64,000 nt of DNA from Bacteroidales bacterium. Its GTDB lineage: Bacteria; Bacteroidota; Bacteroidia; Bacteroidales; UBA10428. The position numbers were made by a program, and so were the translations under genes. The notes beneath the pieces are model-generated. The model was not told where the DNA came from. It was given only the letters and a program-made list of their open reading frames with translations, and ran no database searches. Of the stretch, positions 17,980 through 23,494 are shown one piece after another; position 1 is the stretch's first letter; every line of letters begins with the position of its first letter. The stretch is taken from positions 28,618 through 92,617 of the forward strand of contig JAFGEO010000070.1 of assembly GCA_016931575.1 (NCBI GenBank). Direction: 5' to 3'.

Positions 17980-18549
17980 TCATAGTTGCTGGTATTTTTC
18001 GGTAAATCCAGTGGCAATGAAGACGAATTTGTAGATACTTGAATAGTCATCGAAGATTACAGCCTTTATTACACCATCACTACTTTCAAGGAATTTCTTT
18101 AACTTATCGAATTTACCGTGATAATAAGTACCTATTCTATTATCGATTTTTAATCCACCAGATTGATTCCATTCACCAGAGACATTAAGAACAATTTCCT
18201 CGCCAGATTCATTTTTCATTTGAATTTGAGCAGATTCGATAAATTTTTCAGCAGGACTAGTCATATCATATTCATGTAATAATATCCCAGCTGAAGTTTT
18301 TGTGAAAAATAGATCTACAAATAAGTATGAATTTGAAGTTGCGGAATTTGAGAATACTCCTTCTCCAACAGTGGAGACAAAATTTCTACCAGAAGGATCG
18401 CCATAGGCATCTACAAATTCGTTAATTTCCCAAACTTCTGTTTGAGAATCATCACTTTCCTTTTCATCTTCTTTTTTTAAAGAATTGTTAGTACAATTAT
18501 AAAGGCCAAAAAGTGTTATTGACAGACAAATTGTGTATAGGATTTTCAT
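17980..18549 (-). CDS. Small lipoprotein, AT-rich, in the tRNA-flanking island
   Basis: The 189-residue protein begins 'MKILYTICLSITLFGLYNCTNN', a lipoprotein signal with a lipobox Cys. A Glu/Asp/Ser-rich linker follows, and then a globular part beginning 'EVWEINEFVDAYGDPSGRNFVST', a pattern seen in small Bacteroidota proteins with YkuD-unrelated beta folds. No family is assigned with confidence. The gene is clearly more AT-rich than the core genes nearby, which fits recent acquisition. It lies just past the tRNA terminator, on the opposite strand. Confidence 0.65.
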   Translation of the reverse strand: MKILYTICLSITLFGLYNCTNNSLKKEDEKESDDSQTEVWEINEFVDAYGDPSGRNFVSTVGEGVFSNSATSNSYLFVDLFFTKTSAGILLHEYDMTSPAEKFIESAQIQMKNESGEEIVLNVSGEWNQSGGLKIDNRIGTYYHGKFDKLKKFLESSDGVIKAVIFDDYSSIYKFVFIATGFTEKYQQL

Positions 18550-18607
18550 TTAATGTCTGTTTAAGGATTGAGATTCAGCAATTTAATTACCTTAAAGTTG
18601 GAAATAA

Positions 18608-18718
18608 AATATTGAAGATAGTAACCAGAATCCTAATCATGACCGCACCCAGTTCATTGATGAACGCATCCAGATGATGCAGGATTGGGCGGATTATGTG
18701 GACTCGCTCAAACCGTAG
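18608..18718 (+). pseudogene. Remnant of a P4-type tyrosine integrase C-terminus
   Basis: A 36-codon frame between stop codons encodes '...HDRTQFIDERIQMMQDWADYV' and ends 'DSLKP'. This closely resembles the last residues of P4-family phage integrases, which end in 'ERRxMMQxWADYLD'. No start codon or catalytic domain (Arg-His-Arg-Tyr) is present, so it is a decayed tail. It lies between a tRNA and an AlpA regulator, as expected for an island that once integrated at the tRNA. It overlaps the end of the AlpA gene by 11 bp. The assignment is by similarity of this short tail only. Confidence 0.5.
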
Positions 18719-18932
18719 TTTGAGCGTGATCCTCACAATCCCTTTGGTGGATTTTAAAGTCAATCCATGAATTGACCTCGGAAAGAAGCCATCCTGAACA
18801 GCGCATTCCCAGACCGATAGGTTTGGGAATGCGTTCTTCTTTTATCATGTTATAAAGGGTAGTTCTTGTTAAACCTGTTTTACTCAGGACTTTCGGCAAG
18901 CGCAGGATTTTTTCTTCGGTGTTATGTAACAT
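18708..18932 (-). CDS. AlpA-family transcriptional regulator / excisionase-like protein
   Basis: The 74-residue protein has the AlpA/MerR-like winged helix pattern: 'ILRLPKVLSKTGLTRTTLYNMIKEERIPKPIGLGMRCSGWLLSEVNSWI'. AlpA-type proteins are encoded beside P4-like integrases and activate integrase expression or assist excision. Here the integrase is only a remnant 3' of the gene, so the protein may be an orphan. The HTH covers about residues 14-40 and the 'wing' aromatic residues follow. The ATG at 18932 is the only start that keeps the full HTH. Confidence 0.85.
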   Translation of the reverse strand: MLHNTEEKILRLPKVLSKTGLTRTTLYNMIKEERIPKPIGLGMRCSGWLLSEVNSWIDFKIHQRDCEDHAQTTV

Positions 18933-19010
18933 TATTACCTCCAGTTCTTTATTGATAAGGAAATATTATTGGGATAATTCTGAAAAAAGGAAACGCACAA
19001 GGGATAAATG

Positions 19011-19049
19011 AAAAAGCCATCCTTTTACAGGATGGCTTTAATTTTTTCT
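19011..19049 (-). terminator. Bidirectional terminator
   Basis: AAAGCCATCC (19013-19022) and GGATGGCTTT (19030-19039) form a perfect 10-bp stem. On the minus strand it is followed by TTCATT after a run of U from the stem base; on the plus strand by AATTTTTTCTT. It lies 64 bp after the end of the small gene at 19103-19270. Confidence 0.7.
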
Positions 19050-19102
19050 TCTGTTGAAATCCGGTTAGGCAACATTTGTTTAACTGTGAATAGGTGTGGT
19101 TC

Positions 19103-19270
19103 TTAAAACTTGCCATTCACATCAAAATCATCGTGGAAGTCTATTCCACCAGGTAGTCGTGTTGTTACAGTAACGCCCTTTTTGTTACTCCAGTTGTGAA
19201 AATGTGTGTCTCCTCCATCTGGTAATTTAATCGAGGAATCTTTGATGAATTTTTTCGTAAAATCGTCCAT
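19103..19270 (-). CDS. Small orphan protein (55 aa)
   Basis: An ATG at 19270 opens a 55-codon frame encoding 'MDDFTKKFIKDSSIKLPDGG' and then 'THFHNWSNKKGVTV', ending 'FDVNGKF'. It is soluble, with no signal or membrane segment, and rich in Asp, Lys, Gly and His. I do not recognise it. Support comes from its isolated position between promoter-like AT-rich DNA and a strong terminator just downstream on the same strand. It belongs to the tRNA-flanking mobile region. Confidence 0.42.
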   Translation of the reverse strand: MDDFTKKFIKDSSIKLPDGGDTHFHNWSNKKGVTVTTRLPGGIDFHDDFDVNGKF

Positions 19271-19370
19271 AGTTCCTGTTTTTAATGGTTAGATATTTGC
19301 TTATACCAAGCAACACATTACCTTCAAATACTTTGCCAAAAAACGGACATAAGGCTTGTTTTATTAATAT

Positions 19371-19420
19371 ATGCCATATATAGCATTGACAATGCTGTTT
19401 ATTTATGCTATATTTGGCAT
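19371..19420 (+). promoter_or_regulatory. mmyA promoter with nested palindromic operators
   Basis: Outer arms ATGCCATATATAGCAT (19371-19386) and ATGCTATATTTGGCAT (19405-19420) are inverted copies with one mismatch. Between and overlapping them is a perfect palindrome AGCATTG-A-CAATGCT (19382-19396). TTG (19386-19388), a 20-nt spacer and TATATTTG (19409-19416) form a consensus promoter. The layout fits autorepression by the HTH protein MmyA. Confidence 0.6.
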
Positions 19421-19457
19421 TAGTTTAATTGATTTTAATGTTATAAAGAGCATTGAT

Positions 19458-19922
19458 ATGTCATACTGGGATAAGAAATTGATACGGGAACAGCTTGATA
19501 AGAAGCTTGAACCGCTTAAGGTTTGGGCAAAATCAGGCTTGCACGAACTCGGGTGGATTAAAACCATCCGTGAAGCGTTGGGGATGTCCACATCCGATTT
19601 GGCCAGACAGGTTGGTATAGACCAGTCGCGGATTTCCCGTCTTGAAAATGCGGAAGTGGATGGTAACATCAAACTGTCATCCTTGCAGAAAATTGCCGAT
19701 GCTTTAGATATGGATTTTGTTTACGGCTTTGTTCCCAAAACAACACTCAATGATATGGTTAGGGGGCAGGCTAAAAAGCTGGCTATCCAGAAAATGCAAC
19801 GGCTTGACCATACCATGCGCCTTGAAATGCAGGAATTAAGCGATGATGAAAAGCAAAAGGCGCTCGCGGACATGATTGACAAGATACTCATTGATGAACC
19901 GAAAGACTTTTGGAAAAAATGA
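19458..19922 (+). CDS. mmyA: Mobile mystery protein A (XRE-type HTH regulator)
   Basis: The 154-residue protein starts 'MSYWDKKLIREQLDKKLEPL', then has an XRE helix-turn-helix: 'TIREALGMSTSDLARQVGID', 'SRISRLENAEVDGNIKLSSL' and 'KIADALDMDFVYGFVPKTTL'. This matches mobile mystery protein A, a family found next to MmyB in mobile regions of many bacteria. MmyA is thought to be a DNA-binding partner, perhaps an antitoxin or autoregulator for the Fic protein MmyB. An upstream in-frame ATG at 19371 exists, but it lies inside the promoter palindromes. The genes overlap by ATGA (19919-19922), so translation is coupled. Confidence 0.88.
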   Translation: MSYWDKKLIREQLDKKLEPLKVWAKSGLHELGWIKTIREALGMSTSDLARQVGIDQSRISRLENAEVDGNIKLSSLQKIADALDMDFVYGFVPKTTLNDMVRGQAKKLAIQKMQRLDHTMRLEMQELSDDEKQKALADMIDKILIDEPKDFWKK

Positions 19923-20509
19923 TTCAGGACAACCTGCCTAAAGGTGCTACACCACTCTCCGAGGAGGAAATGGAGGGGCTTAAAATCAAGACCATCACCA
20001 CCCGTGGTGAACTTGACCGCTGGGAACAGCAGAATATCGGGGAGGCAATGGACTGGCTGGACAAGCGCAAGAACAAGTCCGAGATTTTAAATGAAGAGTT
20101 TGTGAAAAAACTGCATTACCAAATGCTCAATAAGGTTTGGGAATGGGCGGGGAAGTTTCGTAAAACGGATAAAAATATCGGTGTCGATAAGCACCGTATT
20201 GGTGTTGAGCTGCGCCAGCTTCTGGACGATACCAAATATTGGATTGATAACAATACCTATGAGCCGGATGAGATCGCTACGCGTTTTCATCATCGGCTGG
20301 TGCATATCCATTGCTTTCCAAATGGTAATGGTCGGCACGCCCGATTAATGACGGATACATTGCTAACGGATGTTTTGGGTAAGAAAGCCTTTACATGGGG
20401 AAGTGGGGATTTAGTTCACGAGGGGGATGTCCGTGATATTTATATTAGTGCCTTGCGCTTTGCCGATGGCCATGATTATGAACCATTGAAACGTTTTGTA
20501 AGGGCGTAA
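19919..20509 (+). CDS. mmyB: Mobile mystery protein B (Fic domain)
   Basis: The 196-residue protein has the MmyB N-terminus ('GATPLSEEEMEGLKIKTIT') and a Fic core. The active-site motif is 'HCFPNGNGRHAR' (residues about 131-142), which fits HxFx(D/E)GNGRxxR except that Asn replaces the Mg-binding acidic residue and Cys replaces Pro. The usual inhibitory (S/T)xxxE(G/N) helix is not obvious. Fic enzymes usually transfer AMP or another nucleotide moiety to Tyr, Ser or Thr of target proteins. Together with MmyA it may work as a toxin-antitoxin-like or mobile-element maintenance module; this is inference. Confidence 0.88.
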   Translation: MIQDNLPKGATPLSEEEMEGLKIKTITTRGELDRWEQQNIGEAMDWLDKRKNKSEILNEEFVKKLHYQMLNKVWEWAGKFRKTDKNIGVDKHRIGVELRQLLDDTKYWIDNNTYEPDEIATRFHHRLVHIHCFPNGNGRHARLMTDTLLTDVLGKKAFTWGSGDLVHEGDVRDIYISALRFADGHDYEPLKRFVRA

Positions 20510-20585
20510 ACCTCTGTGCGTATTCTTTTTCTGTAATCCCTGAAACAATAGTCCTGACATTCACATTTTATGAAAGGGCAGGATT

Positions 20586-21446
20586 ATGGGTACAAAGCGT
20601 TTTATGCTCAATGAAATCGATATCACTTACAAACCGATAAAATCATTACTGAAACGTCCGCAGATAACATCGGCGGATATGGCGGGATGGGTACTTCTCT
20701 GGAGTAACCTGATAGGTTTTAACGGCTCATGTTGGCAAAGCTACGGTCCAATAGGAGCCTTTAGGTGCTTCGAACCTGAGGATATTTTTTTCTTTGCTAC
20801 TGAAAATAATCCCGAAATAGAGGATGAAACGGATATATACGATGACGTTGAAAACGATCCTCTACCTTATATGATGCTGTTGTCAGGTGCTTCTTTTCCC
20901 CGTACTTTTCACGAAAAGGATGAGATGATTATCATGATGGCGGAACATGAGCTGGGAAAACTTGATACCGCCCGAATGAAGAAAACCTACAAGTATGAAT
21001 TCGATACCGGTGTGTACAGGTTCAGACATAAAGATTTGGGAGAACCTCCTCATTTTGCTGAGGTGTATTTTGATGAGAATAAAGGGATCTTGTTGTTTTC
21101 AGCCATGACTGAAGTGGGATTTCACAATCTGATAAAGGATTTCAATACCTATGGATATAATTTTCCGGAGGTTCCCTATCTACGGGTTCGTCCCCAAATG
21201 GTAATGACTGCCGAGGGAATCCTGAATAAAAATATCCAGGTGAACGAGTATGCAGGAATGTTCCATAAAGATAAGGATCCGGAAGATTCCGGAGTCCTGG
21301 ATAATCTGAATGAATTTATTGCCCTGGTGTTACCTGATCTTAATGCGAACCGTATGCCCGATATTGCTGAGGCTGCCCGAAAAACGGGAGTAGATCTGGA
21401 TACGGCCCAGAATCTGGTCGATACGATCATGAAAAAAAGAGGCTGA
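20586..21446 (+). CDS. Hypothetical protein (286 aa)
   Basis: I do not recognise this cytoplasmic 286-residue protein. It begins 'MGTKRFMLNEIDITYKPIKS' and has an aromatic segment 'GWVLLWSNLIGFNGSCW', an acidic stretch around residues 75-95, and a middle part with 'GVYRFRHKDLGEPPHFAEVYFDE'. The C-terminal 45 residues ('LPDLNANRMPDIAEAARKTG') look like a small helical, possibly DNA-binding, module. It has no signal peptide. It follows mmyB by 77 bp on the same strand and may mark the return to core DNA. Confidence 0.65.
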   Translation: MGTKRFMLNEIDITYKPIKSLLKRPQITSADMAGWVLLWSNLIGFNGSCWQSYGPIGAFRCFEPEDIFFFATENNPEIEDETDIYDDVENDPLPYMMLLSGASFPRTFHEKDEMIIMMAEHELGKLDTARMKKTYKYEFDTGVYRFRHKDLGEPPHFAEVYFDENKGILLFSAMTEVGFHNLIKDFNTYGYNFPEVPYLRVRPQMVMTAEGILNKNIQVNEYAGMFHKDKDPEDSGVLDNLNEFIALVLPDLNANRMPDIAEAARKTGVDLDTAQNLVDTIMKKRG

Positions 21447-21464
21447 TCCTTTAGAAGCAGCCTC
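21433..21464 (-). terminator. Terminator shared by convergent genes
   Basis: GAGGCTG and CAGCCTC form a 7-bp stem with a 12-nt loop. On the minus strand it is followed by TTTTTTTC, so it ends the PEGA lipoprotein transcript; on the plus strand it overlaps the end of the 286-residue gene. Confidence 0.65.
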
Positions 21465-21498
21465 AATTTAAATTTCAGTATAAAGAGATTCCTGTACC

Positions 21499-21915
21499 CT
21501 ACAGATCCTGTGTGTTTTCATCACTTTCTGCAGCTTCATAGCTGTCATCAGGAGTATAACCTGACATCGGGACCATCTCAAAAGTATGCGCCGGTTTGTA
21601 TTTCATCACCCATAGGAAGGGAACGGTACATATTAATCCGCCGATGATTGCTCCTACGTCAACCTCTTCATTACGAACCATCATGGTATTGTAAGGGGCA
21701 TAGCCTTCTTTTTCAAGACGTATGCTGGTGACACTGCCAACAATTTTAGTGTCAGCATAGGTGTAAGGCGTGGTTCCGGCTGGTTGATCATCAATGTAGA
21801 CTTTTGCTCCGGGAGGAACAGAATTGATTACGGTTGTGCTTGTACAACTGGCAATCACTATTGACAATGCCAGGAACAAGTTAACTTTTAAAAAGGTAGT
21901 TGTCTTAATTTTCAT
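21499..21915 (-). CDS. PEGA-domain lipoprotein
   Basis: The 138-residue protein has a lipoprotein signal ('LFLALSIVIASCTST', lipobox Cys). A PEGA-type domain follows at about residues 30-75: 'TVINSVPPGAKVYIDDQPAGTTPYTYADT' and 'SIRLEKEGYAPYN'. A hydrophobic Gly-rich stretch ('VGAIIGGLICTVPFLWV') at about 88-105 could insert into a membrane, and a short polar tail ends the protein. PEGA domains are small surface or periplasmic beta modules of unknown binding function. The gene is monocistronic with its own terminator. Confidence 0.8.
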   Translation of the reverse strand: MKIKTTTFLKVNLFLALSIVIASCTSTTVINSVPPGAKVYIDDQPAGTTPYTYADTKIVGSVTSIRLEKEGYAPYNTMMVRNEEVDVGAIIGGLICTVPFLWVMKYKPAHTFEMVPMSGYTPDDSYEAAESDENTQDL

Positions 21916-22166
21916 GACATAAGGTGTTTGATAAATACTGGTTTTCGTATGCAGGGAATACTAATTCAGCTGTTTATGAATTCACATGCAAACCCAGGGT
22001 TGAATATACAAAAATAATGCCGTTTTTAGGGGTTGGTGGGTCATTATAGGGAAACGTACCGGGGAAGCCCTGTAAAAATAGAACTGTGTAGGGCCACTCT
22101 CCATAAGATAGGTGCCCCGATCAAATTATCCAGCTTGGTGATAACCGCTGCATCAATGTTTGCAGC

Positions 22167-22508
22167 CTAAGCGGACATGAATGCCAGATCTTTCCCGTCA
22201 ATTTTCATGATCAGTTTTTCTGATACCGGATCAGGGTAGAAGGGAATGGCTATATTCAGCGGTTCGGAAAGGGTTTCAGACAGATCCACAATTTCGACCC
22301 TCCCCCGGATACCCTGGATCATGGACTCATTTTCTCCGGGGATAGGAGTGCAGGCGATCTGCCTAACGGAATAGCTGACTGTTTGGTTGGTCCCTGTATG
22401 GTTATTTCCCGTGGCGACGATACTTTGTCGTAGTACTTGTCCGTATGCGTTCACAAAGAAGGGCATGGCAAAAACGATCGCCGTACTTCGAAAAGAAAGA
22501 AATTTCAT
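22167..22508 (-). CDS. Exported protein ending in a cut-off T9SS sorting domain
   Basis: The 113-residue protein has a signal peptide ('TAIVFAMPFFVNAYGQ') and a short beta-rich mature region containing 'QSIVATGNNHTG' and 'YSVRQIACTPIPG'. It ends 'IPFYPDPVSEKLIMKIDG' and 'KDLAFMSA', which looks like the beginning of a type IX secretion type-A sorting tail (YPNPVxxxLxLxI). A complete tail would need about 50 more residues. After the TAG the same frame continues 'AANIDAAVITKLDNLIGAPI', which resembles the missing middle of such a tail, so the gene is probably damaged. Without an intact tail it would not be anchored by T9SS. Confidence 0.6.
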   Translation of the reverse strand: MKFLSFRSTAIVFAMPFFVNAYGQVLRQSIVATGNNHTGTNQTVSYSVRQIACTPIPGENESMIQGIRGRVEIVDLSETLSEPLNIAIPFYPDPVSEKLIMKIDGKDLAFMSA

Positions 22509-22649
22509 ATTGCCGGTTTTTTGGATTAAGTATTTATTTCGATCTTAACCTGATGAGATGATAGCATGTCTCTGGAAAAAGCAGAAAAGATGAAATTTAT
22601 GTTAAAAACAATAAATTAGCTTTAACAACGTGTTACTAAAAATTCAACC

Positions 22650-23393
22650 ATGAAACAACTTCTTAGTTTTGTACTACCCTTTGGTTTCCTGCTGGCCGGC
22701 TGCGGCCCCCAGAATTCCCCCCTTTCAGATATCAAACTCACTGATCCCTCGGTATTGGCTCCCTCGATCCGGCTGGTTCAGCATATCGATGAAGATGGCC
22801 GGGAATCCGGGTCCATTGAAGTCTGGCTGTATGATAAGAACGGGAATACCGTTGAGCTGAAGGACGGAGGTGTCCGCGTAAACGGAAAAGACATGAAAGT
22901 CAGGCAGGTGCAATTCACCGAGGCACCTTATTATTCTGCAGACAGGATCATCAGGGACCTTGAACCTGGGACAACTTACGATTTTGAGATTATCCTGGCA
23001 GATGGCAAAGCTTATAAAGCCTCGATAAAAACCCCTGAAGAAAAACTTGACTTGCTCCGTGTGCCTGACAGGCATAATAGGAACGAAGATATGGTCATTT
23101 CATGGGAAGGTATTCACGGGTATGATGAGATGACGGTAAAGCTGGCCTGCTACTACGATAGGGATGAATCACAGGGTATTAAGACTGAAGACCTGAACAT
23201 TCCCGCACGGTTTGTCACTCAGGGAGAATTTACCATTGGCCGGGAGAATTTCCGCCTGAATGAAGGTGAAATCTATAAGGCGAAAGTCACAGTTTCAGGC
23301 GTGCAATCCGGTGAGATCGACAAGCAGTTTGCCCCCGGAAGTGAAATAAGCTGCAGGTATTCCATTGAGCAGGAGATAAAGCTCGATGAATAA
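22650..23393 (+). CDS. Lipoprotein with fibronectin-III-like domains
   Basis: The 247-residue protein starts with a lipoprotein signal ('LSFVLPFGFLLAGCGPQN', lipobox LLAGC). The mature part is beta-rich. Segments such as 'IEVWLYDKNGNTVELKDGGVRVNGK' and 'DLEPGTTYDFEIILADGKAYKAS' have the Tyr and 'LxPGTTY' spacing of fibronectin type III folds, and a second such fold may span residues 135-245. It is probably an outer-membrane-anchored structural or binding lipoprotein. No enzymatic motif is seen. A strong terminator follows at 23434. Confidence 0.65.
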   Translation: MKQLLSFVLPFGFLLAGCGPQNSPLSDIKLTDPSVLAPSIRLVQHIDEDGRESGSIEVWLYDKNGNTVELKDGGVRVNGKDMKVRQVQFTEAPYYSADRIIRDLEPGTTYDFEIILADGKAYKASIKTPEEKLDLLRVPDRHNRNEDMVISWEGIHGYDEMTVKLACYYDRDESQGIKTEDLNIPARFVTQGEFTIGRENFRLNEGEIYKAKVTVSGVQSGEIDKQFAPGSEISCRYSIEQEIKLDE

Positions 23394-23433
23394 GATCCTG
23401 AAGCGAAGAATTCAGACCCAAGTTGTAAACAAA

Positions 23434-23460
23434 ATCAGCCCGGGAATTTCCCGGGCTGAT
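23434..23460. terminator. Strong GC-rich terminator between convergent genes
   Basis: ATCAGCCCGGG and CCCGGGCTGAT form a perfect 11-bp stem with loop AATTT between the convergent lipoprotein and M16 peptidase genes. CTGTTCTT follows on the plus strand. Confidence 0.7.
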
Positions 23461-23494
23461 CTGTTCTTATCTGTCAGCAAACTTACTTAGCTGC

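Noticed and set aside
17897..20600. Direct repeat of the tRNA 3' end expected as an attachment site of the island
   Set aside because: I looked for GAGCCCAAGTGGGACC-like sequence downstream and did not see a copy; the far boundary may be lost.
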